Assembly (NCBI GenBank): GCA_001600615.1
Contig: BCKK01000006.1
Location: 310,001-374,000 of the forward strand
Source: Dioszegia crocea
Taxonomy: Eukaryota > Basidiomycota > Tremellomycetes > Tremellales > Bulleribasidiaceae
Reading direction: 5' to 3'
DNA: 64,000 bases
How positions within the stretch are numbered: the stretch's first letter is position 1; every line of letters begins with the position of its first letter. Both the position numbers and the translations under genes were made by a program. Positions 34,221-45,128 of this stretch are shown one piece after another. The notes under the pieces are model-generated. The model worked only from the letters and a program-made list of their open reading frames with translations. It did not search any database and was not told the DNA's origin.

Positions 34221-35145
34221 TTCATGCTCCCCAAGACCTTGAATGCGAGTGCTCGAAGGATCTGCTCGTCAGTGATGAATCTTTTGCTCACATACCTCTG
34301 CCTTCTGCGAACCTTGTAGCCCGGTGAAGACTTGGGCAACACTTTTGCCTTTCGCATCGCGGACAGCCCCGAGACGATTACCGGCAAAGCCTGGCGTCAG
34401 CCTGGTTGTAGCGGGGTGACTTACCACCTGCTACGGCACCAGGGACATTAGCAACGATGTAGCCGATTGTGGCGCCAGCTCCGCCTCCTAGCCAAGACCA
34501 CCACGGTCGGACATGTGCCACTTCCGGTGCAAGCCTTTATTTAATCAGTATCCGCCGTAATGTTGACGCACATTTCCTCGAAAACATCGCCAAAGACCCC
34601 ATTCGCGTCAGGTCGAGGGTGTGCTCTGGAACCCTCGCCAGAGGCGGTCCCCGTAGAATTCTGGAAATATGATGCAAACTGGTCGAAGAACGATCCACTT
34701 GCTTGGTCTTGTTCGAATTCGGAGCTTGTGTCATCAGTAAACGCTGTAGACGGCCGTGATTTGAACAATGTGTCGTATTCAGCTCGTCGTTGAGGGTCAG
34801 ACAAGACGTAGTAGGCGTCGGCTACAGCTTGCTACCGTTAGCTATGGGTGGGGAGTGCCAACGTACAAATCTTTCCGTGGCGCGCCGCCGGTCGACTGGG
34901 GTGGCATTTCCAGGTAGTCGATCGGGGTGTGTCTTTAGAGATTCTCGTTTGTATGCACCTCGAATCTCATCTCTGATGTCTTAGTAGGCTTTGAGGTGCG
35001 AGAACTAACGCTGTTGCTGCAGGGGAGACGTTCTGACTTCAGCTGCGACTTTGCCATGAGCTTACAAGTATGGAATAGTACTGTACGATTAGTCAAGAAG
35101 TAGTCCTCCGGAAGGTGAAGTACTCACTTGAGGCAAAGTGGACAT
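34217..35145 (-). CDS. DnaJ-domain (Hsp40) protein with C-terminal Gly/Ala segment
   Basis: The start MSTLPQ is followed after short introns by YYSIL and NVSPAAT, then EIRGAYKRESLKTHPDRLPG with the HPD motif that stimulates Hsp70 ATPase. RFQAVADAYYVLSDPQRRAE completes the J domain (about residues 7-85). The rest has an acidic/Gly linker and a C-terminal part with WWSWLGGGAGATIGYIVANV, a possible membrane-inserting segment. The last residues are KVLGSMN. It is a J-protein co-chaperone; the compartment is not certain. The subfamily is unclear (type III-like, no zinc fingers). Its stop overlaps the HAD gene stop, and it shares a 144-bp promoter with the SMN gene. Confidence 0.78.
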
Positions 35146-35289
35146 GTTATAGGTTGATGTATGGTGCAGGAGATGGATTGGCCACCCGCTGGAGTGGATG
35201 ACGCGCACTTCTTTACGTAAATCCAGACACGCCTTGTGCCTGGGATTGACTTTCTCCTTCGACTTCACTCTGAAGTTAACAAACGAAAC

Positions 35290-35934
35290 ATGTCTGACCC
35301 TATTGTCATCAGTGTAGACCTCGGCACCGGAAGTAGAGGCAGATCTGCCAAAAGTAAGGGAGCGTGGGACGATGGGGAGCTAGTACGAGCCTATGATGCT
35401 GCACTAGAGGAATTTCATGTAGGTACACTGCGACACAGGAGCTGAATAGCAGGTGCATCACCCTGGACCTGGAACATGGTTAGACAAGGCCACAGCAGCG
35501 GCAGCGCAAGGTCAGCCACTGGCTGGGGCGAAGGCATTCGGCACCGAGTAAGTTGCCTCGCTGAATCCAATTGACTGTGTAGTTGGTACAATGCTTCAGG
35601 AAGCTCGTCAGGTCAGGGGAAGCGGAAGGCGGAGACGATCCCAATCGACGACAACCCGTACTCGGCACCGATCATCAAGCGGAAAACCAAAAGGGATTCA
35701 CCCTCGTTTGTGCCCCCTTCACCCACCAGCGAAAAAGCCGACGACAATGCGACGATGTCTATCCAGTCCGCCTCGCGTACCACATATGACGAAGCAATCA
35801 CATACGCCATGTCTGCTCAATACGCGGCAGGGTACTGGCTGGGCGTAGCGCACACGAAAGCAGCAGGCGCGACCAAAGAAGAGTCAAACATCATACATAC
35901 GCGGCGGGAGTTTCCTACCAAGTTGAAGCGATAG
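35290..35934 (+). CDS. SMN1: Survival motor neuron (SMN) homologue
   Basis: Three exons (35290-35418, 35453-35547, 35583-35934) give 191 residues. The N-terminus has the Gemin2-binding helix of SMN: GAWDDGELVRAYDAALEEFH. The C-terminus holds a YG-box-like helix, EAITYAMSAQYAAGYWLGVA, the oligomerisation module of SMN. The Tudor domain is absent, as in fission yeast Smn1; the middle is a charged linker with basic clusters (IIKRKTKRDSPS). SMN assembles Sm rings on spliceosomal snRNAs, fitting an organism with very many introns. The call rests on both end motifs in the right order and the small size. It ends 3 bp before the convergent TVP23 stop. Confidence 0.75.
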
Positions 35935-35937
35935 ATG

Positions 35938-36905
35938 TCATCCCAATACACGACCGAAACTGTTTCTGAGCATGCCGCCGACCAGTTGCCCACCGAGGCC
36001 TCCGGTTCCAAATCCAAGAATATTGCCACCTCCTGCTACTACGGATGCCCATCGACGTTGGGCGTCTCTGTCGGCGTATCTGGACTCAGCTAGTCCTGGA
36101 CATGGACCTACGTGAAGCCGAGCAAGTTGGACAAGTTGAAGACGAGCGCGAGTAGAACGATTGGTAGAAAGCTGTTCTCAGTGTTGGACATAGAATAAGC
36201 TCACGAGATGTTGAACTTGAGGATTGAAACAATCATCAGGGCGAGCCAACCCAAGGGATAGACATATAGGGCTATCTGTTTGTTAAATTGGAAGATAGAT
36301 TGACTTGCCCAGAACATCCTGTCGTCAGCTTGAGTCTGATCGCACACATACCTAGCATCTACGGCGTTCGTCGGTCGGGATGGCTGGGGTCAGCTTTGCA
36401 TGATAGGAACCAACATCGCGTGACTCAAACACCCAGGAACTTTCTCCTTCTTCGTCTACTTCGTTCCAATAACGCAGTCCAACCAACGTGCGGCCAGCGA
36501 CATTCTAATGTTAGCCAGATCAGTCTCGTACCCACCCTCGTGTTCCAAAAGTCTAAAGACAGAAGAACAACCACAAGGACGATCTGCTATTAGCTATGCC
36601 TGTGATTTGACTTGCGCTTAGCACGTAGTTATCGGTGACTACATTAGCTTCATCTGAACGAGCGCTTACATATCCCGCACAGTACGTATACTGCTATGGC
36701 TGCTGAGCGGAAGAGGTAGAGCATAGTGAGCACGGCGGGGTGAGATGACTGCTTCAGGATGCCTGCCTGACATTAGCTTTGCCAGAGTCAGACTTACAAT
36801 ACCACCTTCTTCGGCCGAGCCTGTAGTCGTACCGGGCGTAAGGGCATCCCTGGCAGGGTGCAGGTCTTCGTCAGCTTCGATAGTGCTCAGAAGAGGAGAC
36901 GACAT
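35938..36905 (-). CDS. TVP23: TVP23-family Golgi membrane protein
   Basis: The start [20 protein letters not shown] precedes, over several short introns, the family core: [20 protein letters not shown], then VLCG, then [16 protein letters not shown], the signature [20 protein letters not shown], then SWVFES and [20 protein letters not shown]. Four membrane helices are expected. TVP23 proteins are found in the late Golgi, where they help keep membrane traffic in order. A C-terminal Gly-rich extension ([20 protein letters not shown]) goes beyond the short yeast protein. I used the ATG at 36905; upstream in-frame codons have no ATG. Confidence 0.85.
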
Positions 36906-37047
36906 GGATGTACGAAGTAGACGCGTTTGTTTCCGTGTTTCATCCAAGTTTCACTATTCATACGTAGTCTCGAATCACCAGACGGCCCATAGCAAGGATA
37001 AATCAACCTATTTTACGCTGAAGTTCAGACGGCTGGAGATTCGAAGG

Positions 37048-40000
37048 CTATCCATACGGTTTCAATCTTTCAGCTTCCTGCAGAAAAGCGAGCTCATCCT
37101 CTTCTGGCTCTTCATCGCTGGGCAATTGGAGCGATTCGTCGACCTCTAGTAGGTGTTCAAATGGAACTCGTACCCTGATACCTCGGTCCACCATCAACAA
37201 CAGCCAGTCGCGCAGCTCTTGAGGGGTGAAGTGAGACCGCAAGGCTGGGGAAAAAGGGAGAAGATATAGTTCTGAGTTAGATCGATAACCCATGAGCTCA
37301 CCTTTACAGCTGCCCATGATGGCGACAGCTTGGTAGCATAGCTGTTTTACGCGCGCACTACCCATTTTGCTCTCAAATTCGATGTAAATTTTCCAAACAG
37401 CCAAAGATTGGCGACCTCTAGAGACATCAGCTTGGTCAGACTGCGGCTCACTGGCTGGAACGTATGATGCGTTGGAATAGTTCGCGCAGTCGCTCCGCTC
37501 CGCTGCCATTGGCCTTCCAGAGCGAGCTCCCTGCAAGCCGAGCCATCTCTCCGATGCCCCAGATCTGATGAATCACAGACGTGCCGGAAGTGCTTTCGAT
37601 CACTCTCTCAGCTGCCCGGACGCTACGACTCTCAGTCAGGATTAAGCGCAGGGTCTGGAACATGGTGTTGTTGGGGTATTGGTCGATTGCGGCGTCGAGC
37701 GTAGCGGCGAGCTCTTTGGTGGCTTGCTTTGAGCGGTCTAACCATAGCTGACGGCAGATGAATTGAAGGTGGGATTCAGATGTGTCCTCGTAGTATCTGT
37801 CGTTCTGGACGAGAGTGTTGTAGAAGAATGCCAAGCGGCCGGTCAGAGCCTAGCGTTAGCTGGATCGCGCAAAGACCTACTTTAGCGCGCAGAAGCTGCG
37901 TGGCGGTCGGTTTAGGGGGGTTGAAGTCAGGCGCCACGCGGAGCACTTCATCAGTCATGTCGCAAAGACGACTCACTGAAGTCTGCTTCATTGTAACCAG
38001 CCGCTTGCATCAGAAGATCTATAGCTCGAGATGTCTCGCCCAGATCGGATTCCAGTTGCACCCAGCCCGCTAGAAGATCCAACTCGTCTTCCTCCGGATT
38101 TGGGCGTTGGCTCTTGGCGAAAGATAGCGCATGGGCAAACACGGATCGAGCCGAATCGTAGCGACGTCGTCCGACTTCTAAAGCCGCGTACGCATACCAC
38201 ATGTTTAAGTTGTTGCGATCTTGCGACAGGAGAGTTTTTGCCCTTTTCGACGTGCTGGAATCAGCTTGGCCTTTTTCGATTCTCACCTGTCAATCGCTAG
38301 CAGCATCATGCTGAAGCGCGGGTCAGGAATGAACGGTTGCAGCTGCGTCATACATTGCCTATTTTAGCGCTCTCTGGATTTGACCTACCTAGCAAGATCT
38401 AGATCGTAAGGTGGCGCTTTGGCGTAGGAGAACCAGTCAGATGGATTGGAAAAAAGCGTGTCGATATCGAATACCCAATACCGCATGCTGAGATCGTGCA
38501 TGCGCGTGCGCGGGGGCTCGTCGATCCACGGATATGCCTGTTCGACTTCCGGCCATATGACTACGCATTCGCTATAGAGGAAAGGATCGGGTGACAGGTC
38601 GTTATCCGGGGGTATGATGGAGACGCCTAGAAAGTTGAGAAGTGCGTGAATGACTGCGAGCCGCCCCGAAGGACTGGTAATGGGAACGAGGAAGGATTGT
38701 ATGTCCTCAAAAATGACTGTCGAGTATGGGTCCGGGAGTTTGCTGATTTCCTGGGTGTACCAATCGTCGCTCTGCACATCGACTGCTTTTGCCGGGGCGG
38801 ATGGACGGATCCCTGACTTCCAGCCCATTGAGTCGGGTTCGCCAAAGCGGGGGGACTCGGAGTCCCAGAACGGTTGGAACTGGGCGATAAGATGGTCCCA
38901 CCAAGTGGTAGAGGCGGTGGAAGCGATAAGTTCAGGTGGTTTGAAGAAGGTTCTGAGGTTAGGCGCTTCCAGAGGATACTTACATTTCGATTAGAGCTTG
39001 GAACAAGGCTAAGCTTGTTTCATCGTGGCCTGATTAGCATACTCCAAATAGCGGCTCACCAGTGTTTTTCAGGAATCTGGCCGCGCGAAGTAAAAGGTAG
39101 AGGAGGGTAGATTCAGATGTATTGAATCGCAAACGACCGATAGTTCGACTGTAGATTGCGAGAATCTCTTCGATATCGCCAAACGTGCCGAACCCATCCG
39201 TCTCGCACCATCCAAGGTAGGCTATATGGACGCTGATGCCTTCTTCACTGGGCAGTGTAAAGGTGTCAAGTATGAGCTGCCACCGGACCGCTAGTTGAGA
39301 CGGCGTCTGAACATGGCGTGCGATGCGAAGATAGGCAAGGTGTAGGTCTGCACTTTTGTTCAAAGCGATAGCCCTGTCGAGGATCGCAAGCGATACCTCG
39401 GCGGATGCTTGACCGAATGGACCGTCCAAGTCACCGCTGGGGATGTGGAGAGTCGAGTATTTGAGCCAAGCCTCCGTGTTTTGGGGCTCTTTGCGAAGTT
39501 GCTGTTCCATGGCCGTAACTCGCGATTGTCGTTGGGCATCACTGCGTGGAAGATCAGAGAAGTGCAGCTCGAAGTCGTCAGAGTCATCTATGACATTCGT
39601 GGATGGGGTTGGAAATGCCACGAATGAAGCGTGCTGGTCAAAATCGACGGTTGGGGCCAATCGACGGATCTTCGCAGGCGGAGGCTCCAGCGGGAGCCTG
39701 GTCCGGCTTGAGTTCTGAATCAGCGTAGTCGGGAGCCAACTTACGGCCTGTATATCTCGGCTGCCTACTTCCACTCCCCGAACTTCTTTGCCGTGCTCAA
39801 TCCGGAAGAGGGGTGATAGACCCACCACGGCGTCTGGCGTTAGCTAGCCCCAGGGTCAACTCACGAGCTCTGCGGCGGTATGTCGGTGCGTCCACGGAGA
39901 ATGCCGAGCTGAAGTGGGTCCTATCAAAGGCGACATCTTTGTACGCAGTATGTCTGCTAGGCCGCACGGGCTCTGATGGTGGAGCTGGTGGAGATTGTCG

Positions 40001-40184
40001 CTCACTTTTGTCGAGTGTCTGTTGTCTTCGTCGCTTCGCTTCTTTGTGAGGACGGGCGTTTCGGTCGGCGACAGCGTGACGATGGGCCTTGCTGTCGCGC
40101 TCCTCCTTCTGCTCTGAAGTAGGCGCGATCCGAGCAGGGAAGGAGGAGAATGTAGGTGGGTTGTTCATTGAAGGTTGAAACATG
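37048..40184 (-). CDS. NRDE2: NRDE-2 family protein (Nrl1/NRDE2)
   Basis: A long minus-strand gene starting MFQPSMNNPPTFSSFPARIA and ending AERLKPYG. After a basic disordered N-terminus (RHAVADRNARPHKEAKRRRQ) comes an NRDE2-type segment (TAYKDVAFDRTHFSSAFSVD). A long array of half-a-TPR-like helical repeats follows, entered by RVTAMEQQLRKEPQNTEAWL and KYSTLHIP. Proteins of this family are nuclear and act in RNA surveillance and splicing quality control, working with the exosome helicase Mtr4 in fission yeast and humans. About eight introns are visible. The architecture and the EPQNTEAWLKY entry motif are characteristic. Confidence 0.83.
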
Positions 40185-41448
40185 GAATGTGCAGTCGTCG
40201 CAAGGCATGTTGGACCTCGGTCAGAAATCAGGCACAGCGGGGCCCCAGACTCGAGTTCGCCACCAATACACTCATAGTGACTACGTTTGGACAGTACTAG
40301 TCGCATCTGCGCGTTGCTTGTGGATAAGGTGCATTGGAGATCTTTCGCTTCTATCGGCCACTGAAGCCACAGTCGGCAGCATAGGAGTGTCATTTGGCAG
40401 GTGCACGGGTTCTGTCCCGCTTGACAATAGCGCGAAAGCCGCAAGGTGGTGTTGAGCCCAGTAGCCCTCTCCTGCAATTCTACAGCAATCTGCTTGAGTT
40501 CAGATCACATCCCTTAACGCAGAACGAAAGCAAAGACACGGAAATGCATGGCATAAATTTCGAATGCGTCTTGGGTCCCTCTGTTATGATTGAATCCGAA
40601 CAGGCGACCCACCCAAAACTCCATCCTGTTGATTCTATTCTACAAATGACGGCTGGCTTGACCATGGGTATGGGAATCGACTCGAGGGTTACTCAAGGAT
40701 CCGCGAGATATAGAACCAGTGCTTTTGCGTAGAAATTAAAAATTGCGTTGGAGGCAAGAGGAGGTTGAAGTTGGAGACTATATAGGGCCGGGGCGGACTT
40801 TCCGGCGTTAACGCGAATGAGCCCTTGTGGCAAACGGCAGTAGAGTTTTGTCCACCGTGAGAAAGTGCGAACTGCGTGTCATTTCTATTAGCACATGCCG
40901 GCTGCGGGTGATGGATCGCAGAGAATCGCGCCGACGCGGATGCCACGCCCGTGCGCTAGCATGTCGCCTGCTTCAAGAGACCAAATGATCAGCACTGGGG
41001 TCGAGAGTAGCAATGATGAAGATGAGGACTCTCCCTATTTGATCCAGAAGGGTTCCAGATCCCCCGTGCTCTTGGCATCTCATGAGAAGTACGGTGCACC
41101 CAACTAGTCCCGCACCAGCAGAACCTTCAATTTGAGACGTCTCCCCTTTCTGAAACGCCTCTTGACACATGTTGTAGGAATACGCGAGAAAGGTAAATCA
41201 GCTTAGCCTCCATTCCCGTACGTTGTCTAGTCGATGTCTCCCTGGAGGCCGGATAGCGTAATGGCATCTTTTAGCCAAAGGCATGCACGCCGCCCGAGCG
41301 TGATCGTAACACCAAACGATGACAATCGCGCACGGCCAAAAAGTCGTTTGTACTGAAGTGAAAAAAATGCATCCCTCGCAAAGAAATACTTCTACTTCTT
41401 TGCAGCCCTGAACATCAGCACAATTCCAACCTCAATTGAAAAGTAAAC
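40185..41448. other. Intergenic region upstream of NRDE2
   Basis: Between the NRDE2 start and the eL13 stop. GGCACAGCGGGGCCCC at 40231-40246 matches part of the 71-bp element copy at 28741 exactly over 16 bases, a possible leftover insertion outside the main island. A frame of 70 codons at 40895-41107 (+) has an acidic stretch but no recognised motif. No RNA gene was seen. Confidence 0.4.
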
Positions 41449-42153
41449 TCACTCCTCAGCAGCCTTGGCGGCAAGACGCTTCTGCCTGGCACCCTCGCTC
41501 CTCTGTCCAGCCCTAGCCTCACGCAGCGACTTGAACGCCTGCGCCTCCTTCTCGTCGCTCTCGATGGCCCGGGGAGCCTCTGACTCGTAGACGGAGGGGA
41601 GACCGGGAAGAGTGCGGGTGATGTGGGCAGTCAAGTCGTCACCCTGAAGTCAGCGCTGCCAGTACATGTACACACCTGAGCATCGCCGCTCTTGGGCTTG
41701 CCGGCCTTGCGGGGGAAGACAACCAGCCTGGACCGGTACTCCTTGAGCCTCTCAACGTTCAAGTTCTGTCCCTCCTCCGACTTGGATCGCCTTCGGTGGT
41801 CAACCACAATTCCCAATCCCTTCGCCTGCTTTCGGGGAACGCCAGCGAGCTTGAGCTCGGATAGAGTGAAACCTCGGCCCTCTACAATTAGCACAATCTC
41901 ACCCGTTACTCACCCCTCACTCGGATGTTGTATCGCTGAGTAGGGCATCGGACGACCGATCGGAGACGCTGGAGAGGCTGGGCACCGGTCGCCAAAGCCT
42001 TCTTGGAGCGAGCGGTCCGCCTGCTCTTCTTCCTGCCGGGCTGATCGAACCAGGTCTTGACCCGACGCTGCCAGTCCTTGTGCTAGATGTCAGCGAGCAC
42101 GCAGGCAGACTTACGAAGTGGTTCTTGGGCAGCTCGTTGTTGTGTTTCACCAT
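41449..42153 (-). CDS. RPL13: 60S ribosomal protein eL13
   Basis: A component of the large ribosomal subunit. The start [13 protein letters not shown] is joined by an intron to [20 protein letters not shown], the hallmark of eL13. Then come [38 protein letters not shown], and after another intron [20 protein letters not shown] and a basic Ala-rich end ([12 protein letters not shown]). Four exons are visible. The length is normal. It has a long upstream region, as is common for ribosomal protein genes. Confidence 0.93.
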
Positions 42154-43514
42154 CGCGGTAGGAGGCCCTGTGGGTGATGGGTAGGGTAAGAGGGTAGTTG
42201 TCGATAGTTGCGATGCTTGATGAAGCAGCGAGAGGCAGTGAGAGACGGCGAGGCGGAGAACGGAATCAACCGCTGCAATTTTTAACGCCGATGGATCCAG
42301 TTTCGGTGTGGCGGTCTGATGTTGCCTCATTGGGCAACATTCCAGGATGGATGAGCATCGGAACGTCGTGTTCGAATACTACGAAACAATCTTTACGCTG
42401 GTAAACGGTCAGAACTGGAGGAGAATAGGTCAATTGGACTAATCGAGCGCACTATCGCGGGCCGCAAAGTGTAGCCTATGAATCACGATGTGCACTTAAA
42501 CGATCGCCACCTGCGGGTCCGCTGCCTGCGTGTAGGTGGTGCTGGAGAAGAGTGGGTGGCGAATCCTAGGAATCATGGGAGCTGTAGAAAGTAACCTGTA
42601 TCGGAAAATTCAAATTGGGATCTAAGCTAGAATTTGAGAACAGAATGAATACTAGAAGATACTAAAGGGGCTGATACTATGCAACGGAACAGGATTGCGT
42701 ATATATACATGGCCCCTAGACATCGCTGAGCGCTGATACACCCCCGGGATCTGGCACAAGATGTGCCACACTCGCCGCACGTGGAGCCATACACAAAGCT
42801 CACGTGACTTGCTGAAACCGAATACCACGTTTTGGAGTTTCGGAGACAGCCGATGGCAGTGACGTGGTATTTGGGGGCCCGAAAGGTGCCAGTTTGGCGG
42901 CAAAACGTTCTTTTTGATAAGCTTCGCAAGCCGCATGCAACCCTCCCCGAGTAGAGCGGGGTAGACGAGGGGAAGTGGTCGTGGATGATGTCGTTGGTCT
43001 GGGTAAAGCGAGGGCGCAAACCATGACGTGGTAAATTATTAACGAGGATTTGTTTCAAGGAGCGGGGATGTCGAGCGAGGAATTTGTACCGAGCATTTCG
43101 GCGGATACGAGAGCCCCTCATCTGGCGGGGTTGGTCTGTCGTCGTATCGGCAGCCATGACTCGGTAGTCTGACACCATCCCCCAGAGCGATAGCTGATTC
43201 AGTGCAGGGGATCGATACAGGTAATCGTCGACTTGGTTATGCTCGATTATACCGCCATCGTTGTTGAGTCAGAGTAAATATCATCCCGTAGCTCGTACAT
43301 TAAGACACATGCACTTGACGTAATACTTTTAGCTCAGTAGCTGCGGACGATCTCAATCAACATGTACCGGGGTTTTGATGTATTCTAAATCATCCTGTCG
43401 AGTTCAGCCAAACACACCACGCATTAGTATCCGCTCAGCCTGTCAGTAGTACTGGGAGCTTGAGATCTAGGCCCCTGATGGATGATACGATGCATGCTCC
43501 AATCCCAAAAACAT
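42154..43514. promoter_or_regulatory. Long region upstream of eL13, with TCACGTGA site
   Basis: TCACGTGA occurs at 42800-42807, with a GCACGTGG about 20 bp away and TGACGTGG at two further places (near 42862 and 43023). These are Cbf1/bZIP-like sites. An apparently open minus frame of 183 codons at 42627-43178 has no recognisable domain. The rest, up to the YHM2 3' end, holds nothing I can name. Confidence 0.4.
42800..42807. promoter_or_regulatory. Palindromic TCACGTGA E-box upstream of eL13
   Basis: Exact TCACGTGA about 650 bp before the eL13 start codon. The same 8-mer occurs at 5615-5622, 19740-19747 and 53041-53048. It matches Cbf1-type sites; function here is not shown. Confidence 0.35.
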
Positions 43515-44597
43515 CTAACCAGAACCGATTCTGTCGTCAGCCAAGTCAAATCCTCAACTTACGCAGCCTTGACATAATCCGCAAAGCTGACCATGCAGAT
43601 AGTTTGCCATGCACCTAACGTCAGCAGCAATATCGCGCCTACTCACCTAGACCAATTCGAGGAGCGACACCTCGATAAAGACCCTTGATGCCGTTGGTAC
43701 GGTAGATGTAGGAGAGGGTGTTTAAGACGGTCTTCTTGGCAGGTCGAGTCGGGTCGGCGGATTTGATGGCGGATTGCATCTACATCAGCTTTGAGACTTC
43801 TAAGACTCACTTCCACGCGAACAACTTCAATGGGCTGATTCCAAGTTGCCAAAGCTCCACCAATAGTACTGGCTAGAATCTTGTCGGCAGCTCCGAGCTT
43901 ATCGCCTTCCTTGATTCCCTTGGCTTTGCGCAAGGAGGATTCAGCGAGACGGGCGAATCCGAATCGACTGCCCCAGTTGGTAGCTTGACGAAGGGCTACG
44001 GCGTTCACTCCCTTGTTGATACCAGCAATACCTTCCCTGCGGTAGATGTCCATGAAAACTGTGAATGTGGAAGCGGGCGGAGCTCCGGCGACGACCTGCT
44101 TGTGACGGGTGATTTCGACGGTCTTCATGCAGGTGCAGAAACCTAACGTCAGCCGTGATTTTTCGAAACTCACCCATGGTAGCATAAGCTTGAGCAATAC
44201 CACCGCCGATACCACCGATCATACCAGCACCGGCAGGTGATAGATCAAATGTCTTGCGGGTGTATTTCTCAATCTCGGACGAGGTGAAGATGAGCACGGC
44301 CCCCTTGGTTGATGCTTCAATCCAGGCCTGAATGAGCTCTTGTCTTATCTTGACGCACCCATGGGATCAGGCCTTGGTAGAAGCCAGCCACGCCGCCTCG
44401 AGACCAGACATTGCGTAGGGCTTGGCCCATGGTCTGACTACGGTTTGCGGCCATTTGAGTTTTGAGAACCTCGAGGGGTTGGCCGAGAGTTGTGACCTCG
44501 AACATGTTCATTGTGGCACCTGGCGTGAGTGAGATCATGGCAACACTCACCAACTGCGATGTTGGACCAGCTGAAGCCCTTTTCCATGGGTGCCATG
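43515..44597 (-). CDS. YHM2: Mitochondrial citrate/oxoglutarate carrier of the Yhm2 type
   Basis: A mitochondrial carrier of the inner membrane. It starts [16 protein letters not shown], then [40 protein letters not shown] across an intron, [70 protein letters not shown] and [20 protein letters not shown]. These are close to Yhm2 block by block. Yhm2 exchanges citrate for 2-oxoglutarate and supports cytosolic NADPH supply and amino-acid synthesis. The first PxxLxxxKxx signature appears as [10 protein letters not shown] placed the end at 43515 using a final GTAAGT...CTGACGACAG intron; an unspliced stop at 43559 is the alternative. Confidence 0.88.
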
Positions 44598-45128
44598 TTA
44601 TCCTGAGGATGATGTGTGATGCAAAGAGGGAGTGTAGTTGCTAACTTAGGGGTTGGCCAAAGTAAAGCCAGGTAAAGCCGGACGCGGTTGGGGATGTACG
44701 TAAGAAAGTGGAGCCCCGTCCCCATCCTCATTGGTGTGGCGAAGTTGTCTTCCGCTCATTACATTCCAACTTCCGCCAGCGGCTATCTCCTTACATCTTT
44801 CTCTATCCCCCAGCTACCGGCCTAATCTCGATGCCACTGAGGGAGCAGAAGCCTGTTATGCGTAAGTCAGGGAGTTGAGGATGGAAGCACGCAAAAGTCT
44901 TTCTTATTGTCATATTACGTAAACGTACCACTTCTACTCCATATCTATCTTCTCTCACCTCATGTCTCTAGATCTTACCTCATGGGGAAGGTATAGAGTC
45001 ACCGCGCTTTAGATATGCCAATATCCCAGCTACGAAGCGGTCTAGCGTTAGAAGAAGAAGGCTAAATGGTGCATTCGCCTACAAAGCATGGAAGACTTGA
45101 GATGCCTCGCGAGTAGGATGGGAGGACT
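44598..45128. promoter_or_regulatory. YHM2 promoter region and EF-1alpha 3' end
   Basis: This stretch of 531 bases lies between two minus-strand genes. Pyrimidine-rich tracts near 44760-44830 and 44890-44970 are present. No repeat, reading frame of note or RNA gene was seen. Confidence 0.35.

Noticed and set aside
36906..36947. Longer TVP23 N-terminus starting at 36947.
   Set aside because: The codon there is TTG, not ATG; the first ATG in frame is at 36905.
40895..41107. A 70-codon plus-strand frame with an acidic patch between NRDE2 and eL13.
   Set aside because: Too short and without motif or splice support; no function can be proposed.
42627..43178. A 183-codon open frame on the minus strand upstream of eL13.
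   Set aside because: No recognisable domain, an unusual residue composition rich in Arg, Ser and Cys, no splice partners, and it overlaps a plausible promoter region. Chance open frames of this size occur in GC-rich sequence.
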